A stretch of DNA of 13,005 bases. It comes from an uncultured Clostridia bacterium (GTDB taxonomy: Bacteria; Bacillota; Clostridia; Oscillospirales; Acutalibacteraceae). A program made the translations under genes and the position numbers. How positions within the stretch are numbered: position 1 is the stretch's first letter; each line of letters begins with the position of its first letter. The notes under the pieces are model-generated. The model saw only the letters and a list, made by a program, of their open reading frames with translations. It was not told the origin of the DNA and did not search any database. The stretch lies in assembly GCA_944384865.1 (NCBI GenBank), contig CALWVC010000020.1, forward strand, positions 1 through 13,005, written 5' to 3'. This document shows, piece after piece, positions 1 through 6,809 of the stretch.

Positions 1-296
1 TGGTCTATCTGTTCATAGAATTTTGCCTCGTGAAATTCCTGCGGTCTGCTAGTGAAAACATTTCTCACTCTTTCGCATGATATAGAACAGCCTTTCCGGG
101 CGGCGGATACCGTCTCGTCCGCGCAGCGTGTGCCGGGGTTTGGCCATGCCGGGCGCGGGGGGGATCTGCGTCGCAGATCCCGGATGAGCCCGCTTGGCTT
201 TTGGATATATCGGTTGAGACATCCGCGCGGTTGTCGGGCCTGGCAGGAGAGGGATTCTACACGTTCATCCCATCGCGCTTTCCGGAACTAGAAGGT
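1..296 (-). ncRNA. Candidate structured non-coding RNA or interspersed repeat (no convincing gene)
   Basis: No frame here has a good ribosome binding site and family-like protein. The stretch is clearly GC-rich at about 95-260 and dense in local hairpins. In minus-strand transcription order: GGGAT/ATCCC, GGAT/ATCC, a perfect GGGATCTGC/GCAGATCCC stem with a 3-nt loop (161-181), GCGGA/TCCGC, AGTGAG/TTCACT and GAATTT/AAATTC. A perfect TATAAT lies just upstream. This fits a structured RNA of at least about 290 nt running off the left edge, but a repeat element or the decayed end of a gene is also possible. The frame 81-299 on the plus strand and a minus frame across 1-75 are open and slightly protein-like, but neither has a recognisable start or family. 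Confidence 0.3.
161..181. repeat. Perfect 21-nt palindrome
   Basis: GGGATCTGCG and CGCAGATCCC flank a single central base, inside the GC-rich part of the left intergenic region. As RNA it would form a 9-bp stem with a 3-nt loop. It could be the apex of a structured RNA or a REP-like unit; only one copy is seen in the window. Confidence 0.6.
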
Positions 297-302
297 TGAA
301 AC

Positions 303-308
303 ATTATA
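303..308 (-). promoter_or_regulatory. Lone minus-strand -10-like TATAAT
   Basis: The minus strand reads TTTATAATG here, a perfect -10 hexamer, but the positions 16-18 nt upstream are CTTTTT/TTTTTC, a poor -35. If active it would start transcription near 296, running left through the GC-rich hairpin-dense stretch. Confidence 0.35.
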
Positions 309-314
309 AACTGA

Positions 315-405
315 GCGTCATTCCGAAAAAGGGCGCGCAAACCATGACGCCTGGCCGGGTCGGAATGTGTGTGCCCTTTCAGGGCATACTGTTAGCAGGC
401 CCTTT
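315..405. repeat. Cluster of interleaved inverted repeats
   Basis: Several perfect or near-perfect arms cross each other: CATTCCGA (319-326) with TCGGAATG (360-367); AAAGGGCGCGCA (328-339) with TGTGTGCCCTTT (368-379, two G-T pairs); GCGTCAT (315-321) with ATGACGC (344-350); and TGCCCT with AGGGCA (372-386). GCCCTTT recurs at 399-405 and can replace the copy at 373-379. These pairings exclude one another. No gene is visible for them to control within the window. Confidence 0.55.
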
Positions 406-464
406 AAGAGGTGCTGAACGATTTGCTGTTTGCATCACTGCTGAGGATTGTTTCTCCGCTTAAA

Positions 465-510
465 CTTAAACAAAACAAAACTGACTCCGTTTGAAAAACA
501 AAGCCAGTTT
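465..510 (-). terminator. Probable intrinsic terminator of the polysaccharide operon
   Basis: In the minus-strand transcript AAACTGGCTTTG pairs with CGGAGTCAGTTT (plus arms 499-510 and 478-489): 12 pairs, three of them G-U, around a 9-nt loop. It is followed by the T-rich tract TTGTTTTGTTTAAG. It starts 37 nt past the stop of the last gene. The interrupted T tract makes it weaker than the terminator near 10260. Confidence 0.65.
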
Positions 511-543
511 GTTGCCTGAATGATTCGGCTGTTCAACAAACTG
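505..543 (-). repeat. Inverted repeat overlapping the operon terminator
   Basis: Perfect 10-bp arms CAGTTTGTTG (505-514) and CAACAAACTG (534-543) enclose 19 nt. The left arm shares 505-510 with the terminator stem, so both hairpins cannot form at once. It lies directly after the stop codon of the Wzz/kinase gene. It may act as an RNA-stabilising hairpin or a competitor of the terminator; both roles are inferred. Confidence 0.6.
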
Positions 544-546
544 ATC

Positions 547-1848
547 TTAAATAGAACGATTTAGAACCGTCCCCAACAGTTTGCTGTTGTCAAGTTTTAA
601 CTGCTCAGCCGCGTGCGCCAGCGTGGTAAAGCCGGTTTTTCTTGCCCGGGCAATCAAAATGCAGGCGTCGCTGTATTTGGCGAGCAGCAGCGCGTCGGCG
701 TGCGCATGCAATGCGGGAGTGTCCAGCAGCACAAAGTCATAAGCAGTTGCGGCATCGCGTAACAGCTGCTGAAAAGCGGGAGCGCTTAACGCTTCGATCG
801 GGTCTTGATCGCCCGTACCGGCAGATAAAACAAACAAGCGTTCGACCTTAGATGTCTGTGGTTCCACAGGTGTTCCGGCGGCACATTCCAAAATACCGGG
901 TGCCTGCATGCCGACGGCTGTATCACCGTTGGGATCACGCAGATTGGCGTTGACCAGCAGAACACGATGGTTCATTTGCGCCAACTGGACGGCGACCTCC
1001 CGGGATAGTGTGGACGCCCCGTCGCCATTCGAACAACTGATAAATGCAACGGTGTGAAGATCACCCGCGTGGTTGGCAAGATGTACAGCGATGCGCTGCA
1101 CATCATCATTTCTGCTGCTGTTTCCGGAAAGCAACGTGTTGCCGGAAACGGTATCACCGACAACGGATAATACCGGAGCCTCTACACAATTTGCCAGATC
1201 CTTGGCAGTGTTGATTTTATTGCTGACCAACACAAACAGGCCGATCACACAGATACTGACGGCTAGCCCTGCTGCAAAGCCGAAGATACCGTATTTGGCG
1301 ACCGACGTTATGATCTGGGACGATGAAGCTGTGAGCACGGCCTCATCGACAATGACGATATCACCGATTTGGGTGATTTCAACCCTGGGGAATATGGAAG
1401 CATATTGATCGACGGCCAATTGTGACAACCGGTTGAGTACATCTCTGGCAGTGTTTTCATCAGCAATGGTCAATGAAATCAACAGCACATTACTTCCGGA
1501 AGTAGACAATTCAATTTGTTTATCGAGTTCTGATTCCGGTAAATCCAAATCATACTCGTCAATCACTGTTGCTAGATTGCCGGTATTAACAAGTATACCG
1601 GCAATATTGTTTTTATGATCTTCTACAACCATTTTGGTCTCTGTATCCCGGACAAACAGCTGCATCTGCGCCGTTACAACAGTTTCGCTACTGTTTGTTC
1701 CCTCTGACATACGCCGATAGCCGGTCCAACCGCCTAAAACAACGGCGCAGGCCAGCGCAATCGCCAACACAATCCATTTGCGCCGCCAGACCTGTTTGAG
1801 GAAATAGGAAAAATTGGTTTCTTCACTGCGTTGATACTCTTTGATCAT
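547..1848 (-). CDS. Wzz/CpsC chain-length domain fused to degenerate BY-kinase (CpsD-like) domain
   Basis: Last gene of the operon, 433 residues from the ATG at 1848 (AGGAG 8 nt upstream; an upstream start at 1884 would overlap glf). Residues 1-210 are a Wzz/CpsC-type module: a short cytoplasmic N-terminus, helix 1 at about 24-40, an extracytoplasmic region, and helix 2 at about 186-208. Residues 250-433 match the BY-kinase P-loop fold in one chain, as in proteobacterial Wzc rather than the usual separate CpsC and CpsD of Gram-positives. Key residues are lost: the Walker A position reads SCSNGDGAST (271-280), with Ala278 where lysine is expected; Walker A' reads VLLVNANLR, with Asn300 and Asn302 replacing both aspartates; Walker B FVLLDTP (Asp376) is kept; and the protein ends at LNRSI without a tyrosine cluster. 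Autophosphorylation is therefore unlikely. A structural chain-length role is inferred. Confidence 0.85.
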   Translation of the reverse strand: MIKEYQRSEETNFSYFLKQVWRRKWIVLAIALACAVVLGGWTGYRRMSEGTNSSETVVTAQMQLFVRDTETKMVVEDHKNNIAGILVNTGNLATVIDEYDLDLPESELDKQIELSTSGSNVLLISLTIADENTARDVLNRLSQLAVDQYASIFPRVEITQIGDIVIVDEAVLTASSSQIITSVAKYGIFGFAAGLAVSICVIGLFVLVSNKINTAKDLANCVEAPVLSVVGDTVSGNTLLSGNSSRNDDVQRIAVHLANHAGDLHTVAFISCSNGDGASTLSREVAVQLAQMNHRVLLVNANLRDPNGDTAVGMQAPGILECAAGTPVEPQTSKVERLFVLSAGTGDQDPIEALSAPAFQQLLRDAATAYDFVLLDTPALHAHADALLLAKYSDACILIARARKTGFTTLAHAAEQLKLDNSKLLGTVLNRSI

Positions 1849-1862
1849 GACACGGACTCCTT

Positions 1863-2960
1863 TTAAACATATTGCTCGGCGCATTTCAGCGCCTTTGCGA
1901 TAACCTGGTGCATATCCATATATTGATAACCGCCAAGCCGGCCGCCGAAAATCACATGAGATTCTCGCTCGGCCAGCGCGTGGTATTTCTGATAGAGCGC
2001 GTTGTTTTTCGCATCGTTGACCGGGTAATACGGCTCTTCACCGGGATGCCAATCCGCGGGGTATTCTCTGGTAATAACAGTTTTATCAGAATCGGTAGTC
2101 TCAAAATGACGGTGCTCAATGATGCGGGTATAGGGAATTTCTCTGGCGGTATAATTGACCACGGCGTTGCCCTGGTAATTGTCGGTCGGCAAAATCTCGC
2201 TTTCAAACCGCAGCGAGCGATATTCCAAATTCCCGAAACAATAATCGAAATATTGGTCGATCATCCCGGTGAACACAATGGTATCCGCCAAAGCGCATAG
2301 ACGGTCTTTGTCGGCGAAGAAATCGGTATTGAGCTGTACATCAGATTTTTGCAGCATTTTTTCAGCGATCTGGGTATAGCCGCCGATGGGAATACCCTGG
2401 TATAAATCGTTAAAATAATTGTTGTCATATGTGAAGCGGACCGGCAACCGGCGGATAATAAAGGCGGGCAGTTCGGTAGCTTTTTTGCCCCATTGCTTTT
2501 CGGTATAACCCTTGACCAGCTTTTCATATAGATCCCGGCCTACCAGAGAAATAGCCTGCTCTTCCAGGTTGGTGATTTCGGTAATACCGCTTTCCCGAAT
2601 TTGTTTCTGGATTTTTTGCTTGGCCTGCTCCGGCGTGACAACCCCCCATAGCGCATGAAACGTATTCATATTAAAGGGCAGATTATATAATTCATCTTTA
2701 TATCGCGCTACCGGACTGTTGGTATAACGGTTAAAATCGGCAAATTGCTGTACATAGTCCCAAATACGTCGGTTATTGGTATGGAAAATATGCGCGCCGT
2801 ATTGATGCACCTGAATGTTTTCAATGCGCTCTGTATAAATATTGCCGCCGATATGGGAGCGTTTGTCAATGACCAGACAGCGCTTTCCTTTTTGGGCGGC
2901 CTCGTGCGCAAACACCGCCCCGAACAGCCCGGCGCCCACAATCAGAAAATCATATTTCAT
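1863..2960 (-). CDS. glf: UDP-galactopyranose mutase
   Basis: Flavoenzyme converting UDP-galactopyranose to UDP-galactofuranose, the donor for galactofuranose units. The 365-residue protein is full length for bacterial Glf. It shows the FAD-binding GAGLFG (9-14), SHIGGN (35-40), YGAHIFHTN (54-62), EKQWGKK (154-160) with the substrate-stacking Trp157, and the very conserved RRLPVRF-TYDNNYFNDLYQG segment (170-189), whose Arg175 matches the catalytic-loop arginine. Further substrate-phosphate ligands are Arg279 (PYTRIIEH), Tyr312 (PYYPVND) and Tyr345 (FGGRLGGYQYMDMHQ). All key residues appear intact, so it should be active. GGAAAGGAG precedes the ATG; there are 34 nt to wzx and 14 nt to the next gene. 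It is the strongest chemical clue in the locus: the polymer or a related glycan should contain galactofuranose. Confidence 0.97.
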   Translation of the reverse strand: MKYDFLIVGAGLFGAVFAHEAAQKGKRCLVIDKRSHIGGNIYTERIENIQVHQYGAHIFHTNNRRIWDYVQQFADFNRYTNSPVARYKDELYNLPFNMNTFHALWGVVTPEQAKQKIQKQIRESGITEITNLEEQAISLVGRDLYEKLVKGYTEKQWGKKATELPAFIIRRLPVRFTYDNNYFNDLYQGIPIGGYTQIAEKMLQKSDVQLNTDFFADKDRLCALADTIVFTGMIDQYFDYCFGNLEYRSLRFESEILPTDNYQGNAVVNYTAREIPYTRIIEHRHFETTDSDKTVITREYPADWHPGEEPYYPVNDAKNNALYQKYHALAERESHVIFGGRLGGYQYMDMHQVIAKALKCAEQYV

Positions 2961-2994
2961 ATAAAAACTCCTTTCCTAGATTGGTCCAACCGCT

Positions 2995-4410
2995 TTATGT
3001 GTACTTTTTGGCTTTCAAAAATTTACGAATCTGTAAAACTGCATCCACCAACAGACTACGATGCACAAAGAACAAAACCACCGATACCACCACTTGTAAA
3101 ACATACATGATCCAATGGTCAATCAATAATAAAACTGCAACCTGTACCGCCAACAGTAGTAATGATAATACCGTTCGTTTAACCTGTAACTCCAGTCTGA
3201 TCAATTTATTCGTATCATATGCCCGATAAATCCACAGTACAAAAAAGGCAAGTAAAGACGCCGTAGCCGTACCATACAATCCAATCAAAGGCGTAAGCGC
3301 CAATGCCGCTACCGTATTGACCACTGCGCAAACTGCAGAAGTTTTAAAGGCGCCTGTCGTTTTTTGCGTTACCACATAATTTGTGCCCAAAAAACTGCTC
3401 AAACTGGAAAAAACCGCGGACAAAAACAAAAACGGAATGTATTTCCATGCGCTATGATAACTTTGTTCAAACAAGAGCTGCACTACCGGTTTTTCCAGCA
3501 ATAGGAAAACCGACGTGCCAAGTATCAACAACTGAATCAACGTATTATAAATAGAAGATTGAAACGAATGATCTGACCCTTCTTCATGATCTTCGATCGC
3601 TGAGATCTGCCAGGCCTGTTGAAAAATTGTAAACAGCATATTGATGACATGCGGAATCTTGGTAGCAATGGTATAAATGCCGGCTGCACCAGTTCCTAAA
3701 AGCCAGATAATGATATAGTTGTTAGAAGAATTCATTGCCCACCACATAATCGCAGTAGGAATCAGCGGAATACTGAAAACCAGCAATTGCTTGAGCATTG
3801 GTTTGCAAATCTTGCGTATCGAAAGATAACGCCAGATCCGCAGATGTATAACCAAATGCAGGTTTGCAACAAGGTAAGCAACAATCAATGCCAATAGATA
3901 ACCGGAAATATCTAAATGCAGCGCACCCAAAAACAGAAAATTGGAAACGATCTGCGCGGCGGTATTGATCACACCGTTCAGCGCAAACACTTTGAGCCGG
4001 CCGATACCTCTGGAAAACTGCAGAAAAATAGTATTGAAAGATTGCAATATCAGAAGTAAGAAAAACAGGAACCAATAATCGCGAAAAACTGGAAGCTGCT
4101 GAAAAATAAAATAACTGCATATACCACTGAGCAGAGAAGTGAATATCGGACAAATTAGCGCACAGGATAATATTTTTTGCACATCCGCATTTTTGGTCAT
4201 TACATATCGCAACACCGCATCCTGCAAAGACAGGGTCACCAGCGGCGCAAACAAATTAACCGTCAAAACCATTGTGTCCGCCGTTCCCAATTGGCTGGTC
4301 GTCAACCAATAGGTATAAAACGGCATAAAAAGAAAGTTCATCAAACGACTTCCAAAATTGGCAACGGTAAACAACCCCGAATTAAAGGCCAGTTTTTTGT
4401 ATTTGTTCAT
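2995..4410 (-). CDS. wzx: Wzx-type lipid-linked oligosaccharide flippase
   Basis: A 471-residue multi-helix membrane protein of the MOP/MATE superfamily, polysaccharide biosynthesis branch, expected to move the undecaprenyl-diphosphate-linked repeat unit across the cytoplasmic membrane for polymerisation. It has an amphipathic N-terminus (NKYKKLAFNSGLFTVANFGS), about 12-14 hydrophobic segments across its length, the QDAVLRYVM segment (63-71) and a cytoplasmic-loop motif FSRGIGRLKVFALNGV (132-147) typical of the family. Length fits (about 400-500). The ATG at 4410 follows AAGGGAAGAGG and lies 13 nt behind the previous stop. The gene is visibly AT-rich, as is common for flippases exchanged between strains. 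The family is secure; the specific substrate is inferred from neighbours. Confidence 0.9.
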   Translation of the reverse strand: MNKYKKLAFNSGLFTVANFGSRLMNFLFMPFYTYWLTTSQLGTADTMVLTVNLFAPLVTLSLQDAVLRYVMTKNADVQKILSCALICPIFTSLLSGICSYFIFQQLPVFRDYWFLFFLLLILQSFNTIFLQFSRGIGRLKVFALNGVINTAAQIVSNFLFLGALHLDISGYLLALIVAYLVANLHLVIHLRIWRYLSIRKICKPMLKQLLVFSIPLIPTAIMWWAMNSSNNYIIIWLLGTGAAGIYTIATKIPHVINMLFTIFQQAWQISAIEDHEEGSDHSFQSSIYNTLIQLLILGTSVFLLLEKPVVQLLFEQSYHSAWKYIPFLFLSAVFSSLSSFLGTNYVVTQKTTGAFKTSAVCAVVNTVAALALTPLIGLYGTATASLLAFFVLWIYRAYDTNKLIRLELQVKRTVLSLLLLAVQVAVLLLIDHWIMYVLQVVVSVVLFFVHRSLLVDAVLQIRKFLKAKKYT

Positions 4411-4423
4411 GCAACCTCTTCCC

Positions 4424-5614
4424 TTAAAGCTTTCGTCCGCTAATTTTTTTCAGCGCCCGGTATATTTTATCCCCCAACAAATTGTTCACAAAAATTTTTA
4501 TATGCCAGATCATCATATCTTTTTTGTGAAATGAGGTAACTAATTTATAAAAATTGGTTGTTTTATAATTCTGAAAAAATCTTTCACGGTTCGCGCTGGC
4601 CGGAAATGAAGTTTGAAGCGTCAGATTATTTTTAACAGCCTCTTCAAGCGTGCGCTGTTGTATCGTCAGGCGACATTTCTCAATACACCGCTGCCCCCGC
4701 TCGGTATTGATCATCAAAAATGAAACGCCATCAGCAGTAGAATAAGCAAAGGGAATCTCTTCTCCAATTCCCCAAAAATCGCCGATGGTAAGATCGGATA
4801 CCCGCCGGATACCGGTATATTGACAGTCATAGCAACAGTCTCGAAGATAAATATTATCCAGGAAACTTTTCCAAAAATACAGTGTTTCATATTTTGAGGC
4901 GACGGTTTTCCCGTTTTGCAACGTTGCTTTTACCGCGCAGGAATGCGCCCATTGATGACCGTGCTCCTTATCTCGAAAAGAAAAAGAGACAATTTTACTT
5001 TTATATTTTTTTTCAAAATCATCTAAATATTTACGAACAACAGCATAAGACGGAACACCATGGCACAAAAAATCGATGGTTAAAAGATTTGGATACTCTT
5101 TCTTTAAATATTTTCGCAGCCCCGCAATCTGACACGGTGTCCCGGTAAAAACTACCTGTCTGCCCTGCTCCAGAAACTGTTTGCAATCTTGATAACTGTT
5201 GCCGATTTCGCTTTGCAGATATTTACTGCCGCGAAAAGCTGCCACCCCGGTCTGCCGGTCGGCATATCGATGCAACACTTTAAAATGTTCATCGAATGCA
5301 GCGCCAAATACAATTCCATCCTGCTGGAAAATGAGATCTGCCACTGCCGAAAATACGCCGCCGGAAGAACTAATCTTTCGAATCTGTTCGTCTTGGTTAA
5401 ATGCAGCATAACAATGCTCGTTCGGCGCATGATACAGGCCGTCGGCCGCCAGAGCCGGACAGGTTTTACGACATAAATTACATTGTATACATGCAGTTTC
5501 GTCAATCTGCGGATATAAAAAGCCTTTTTCATCAGGCTGCATAGTAATGCAGCCCGTCGGGCAACAGTTTGCACAAGCTCCACAGCCGGTACAATGCTTT
5601 GGTTCACAGATCAT
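4424..5614 (-). CDS. Ferredoxin / coenzyme F420 dehydrogenase beta-subunit-like protein
   Basis: A 396-residue predicted iron-sulfur flavoprotein of the F420 hydrogenase/dehydrogenase beta-subunit (FrhB-like) family. The N-terminus is a complete two-[4Fe-4S] ferredoxin domain: Cys8, 11, 14 and 18-Pro, and Cys42, 45, 48 and 52-Pro. The FrhB-like part follows: SSSGGVFSAVADLI (82-95), VVFTGTPCQIAGL (154-166, Cys161), DFLCHGVPS (181-189, Cys184), and CCYDCQYTGIRRVSDLTIGD (260-279), whose cysteines probably bind a further cluster. In methanogens such proteins pass electrons to F420 through FAD; most Clostridia lack F420, so the partner here may be a flavin or ferredoxin. Homologues recur next to pyruvyl transferases in polysaccharide loci, but I know of no settled function for them there. 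GGAGG lies 7 nt before the ATG; the stop is 13 nt before wzx. The sequence is AT-rich compared with the flanks. Confidence 0.87.
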   Translation of the reverse strand: MICEPKHCTGCGACANCCPTGCITMQPDEKGFLYPQIDETACIQCNLCRKTCPALAADGLYHAPNEHCYAAFNQDEQIRKISSSGGVFSAVADLIFQQDGIVFGAAFDEHFKVLHRYADRQTGVAAFRGSKYLQSEIGNSYQDCKQFLEQGRQVVFTGTPCQIAGLRKYLKKEYPNLLTIDFLCHGVPSYAVVRKYLDDFEKKYKSKIVSFSFRDKEHGHQWAHSCAVKATLQNGKTVASKYETLYFWKSFLDNIYLRDCCYDCQYTGIRRVSDLTIGDFWGIGEEIPFAYSTADGVSFLMINTERGQRCIEKCRLTIQQRTLEEAVKNNLTLQTSFPASANRERFFQNYKTTNFYKLVTSFHKKDMMIWHIKIFVNNLLGDKIYRALKKISGRKL

Positions 5615-5690
5615 AAAACATCCTCCGTTTAACCCATGTTCCTTACCGATACCGTTGTCAGGTTATACCCAACATTTTTGCAAAAACTTT
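5615..5690 (-). other. Longest gap inside the polysaccharide operon (76 nt)
   Basis: All other gaps in the operon are 34 nt or less. This one holds only the GGAGG ribosome binding site of the next gene (7 nt before its ATG) and a lone TATAAC hexamer with no matching -35 at 16-18 nt. I see no terminator and no convincing promoter, so read-through is expected. Confidence 0.5.
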
Positions 5691-6809
5691 TTATTGCAAT
5701 AAGCTGTCGCTCAAATAATTTAAAGAAGCAGCGCGAGCAGCATCAATTAACGGTTCCGCCATCGTATAATCAATGGTAATATCCATGATTTCTGGAATAG
5801 AATCAAGATTAGAGAGAATACGGTCAGACAATGAAAAACGATCTAATAATGCCGTTTTACGGCGATCTTTATTACCATGAGATTGATATACAAAAAACGG
5901 CTTGCGAAAATTCAGCGAAAATGCGGTTCCATGAAAAGAATCTGTAAAGACTACACGAGCAAATTTAATCAAATTCAGAAAATCACAGGGGCCTGTATCC
6001 ATCCGGTTTTCCGCATTTGCACCCAGAACCGGAAAAAACGGACAGATCGAAACAAATTTCAGATGCTGCCGTTGACAGAATGGCCCTAAAGCTTGTCCCC
6101 AATTGCGCAGCGCTTTAATTCCCTGTAAAGAATATAACAACACATATGGTTCTTTCACAAGCGGCTTTTCGCCTGCCAGCGTATTCCAATCCTCCGCTGT
6201 AAGTAACAGTGTTGGATCCAATACGACCTGTACCGTCTGCCCGGTAATTTTCTGTAAAATCTGCGCACCACGCTGCTCTCGAGTAGACAATCTGGAAAAT
6301 TGTTGCAGCAACGGCGCTTTACTCTGAAGTTGATCCGCTGTTGCCTCTCCAATACTGGATGCGTATGCAATTTTCCTGCCGTCTGTAAAATCCAAAAAAT
6401 ATACGCCTGTATAATCTACATCTGATAGAGCAAATTCCGGAATAGAGGGCGACCAGATCTGATCGCTACCCGAAACGTATACATCATATGTCGGCGCGCC
6501 TTTCAGATCATCATAACTGTTATATTCCGGCGTGCAGATCAGACGCTCCCGCAAAAATGTTTCAAATTTCGCTGCACGCTGTTTTCTCTGGAAATGATAA
6601 GACAGCAGCAAAGCTTTCCGGATTTTCAGCGCCCAGTCATGCCTAGCACCATATAAAGAATAATAATTTTTTTGAGACGGCATTCGGAAATTAATGATTT
6701 CGCAATTGTGACCTAATTTTAAAATACTCTGCTGCGTAGCATACGCCTGTAAAACCGACCCATGATTATGTGAAGCATGAAAAGTAATTAACCCTACCGT
6801 TTTATTCAT
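5691..6809 (-). CDS. Polysaccharide pyruvyl transferase family protein
   Basis: A 372-residue protein of the polysaccharide pyruvyl transferase family (PF04230 type), which uses phosphoenolpyruvate to place a pyruvyl ketal on a sugar of a surface polysaccharide, giving it negative charge. Visible family features: N-terminal GLITFHASHNHGSVLQAYA (6-24); VYVSGSDQIWS (110-120); the IAYASSIG segment (147-154); VVLDPTLLL (195-203); and the C-terminal ARVVFTDSFHGTAFSLNF block (284-301), with the conserved Asp-Ser-x-His that marks the family. Length matches the family. The start overlaps the preceding gene by 8 nt, with GGAG about 10 nt upstream. It lies next to an F420-dehydrogenase-beta-like gene, a pairing often seen in bacterial polysaccharide loci. 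Which residue is pyruvylated cannot be told, and some family members may have other substrates. Confidence 0.86.
   Translation of the reverse strand: MNKTVGLITFHASHNHGSVLQAYATQQSILKLGHNCEIINFRMPSQKNYYSLYGARHDWALKIRKALLLSYHFQRKQRAAKFETFLRERLICTPEYNSYDDLKGAPTYDVYVSGSDQIWSPSIPEFALSDVDYTGVYFLDFTDGRKIAYASSIGEATADQLQSKAPLLQQFSRLSTREQRGAQILQKITGQTVQVVLDPTLLLTAEDWNTLAGEKPLVKEPYVLLYSLQGIKALRNWGQALGPFCQRQHLKFVSICPFFPVLGANAENRMDTGPCDFLNLIKFARVVFTDSFHGTAFSLNFRKPFFVYQSHGNKDRRKTALLDRFSLSDRILSNLDSIPEIMDITIDYTMAEPLIDAARAASLNYLSDSLLQ

Noticed and set aside
1..75. Minus-strand open frame (RPQEFHEAKFYEQID) at the left edge
   Set aside because: It is too short to judge, has no clear start codon with a ribosome binding site, and overlaps the hairpin-dense stretch.
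52..291. Plus-strand open frame of 79 codons from a GTG
   Set aside because: It has no ribosome binding site, an Arg/Ser-rich low-quality protein, and runs through a palindrome-rich GC block where several other frames are open as well.
81..299. Second plus-strand frame ending in a protein-like stretch (FYTFIPSRFPELEG)
   Set aside because: It opens after a stop codon with no start or binding site and shows no recognisable family; kept only as an alternative reading of the left region.
1849..1884. Upstream start of the Wzz/kinase gene at 1884
   Set aside because: It would overlap the end of glf, and the AGGAG site points to the ATG at 1848.
5615..5690. Internal promoter based on TATAAC in the 76-nt gap
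   Set aside because: No -35-like hexamer lies at 16-18 nt and the upstream TTGCAA is only 10 nt away.
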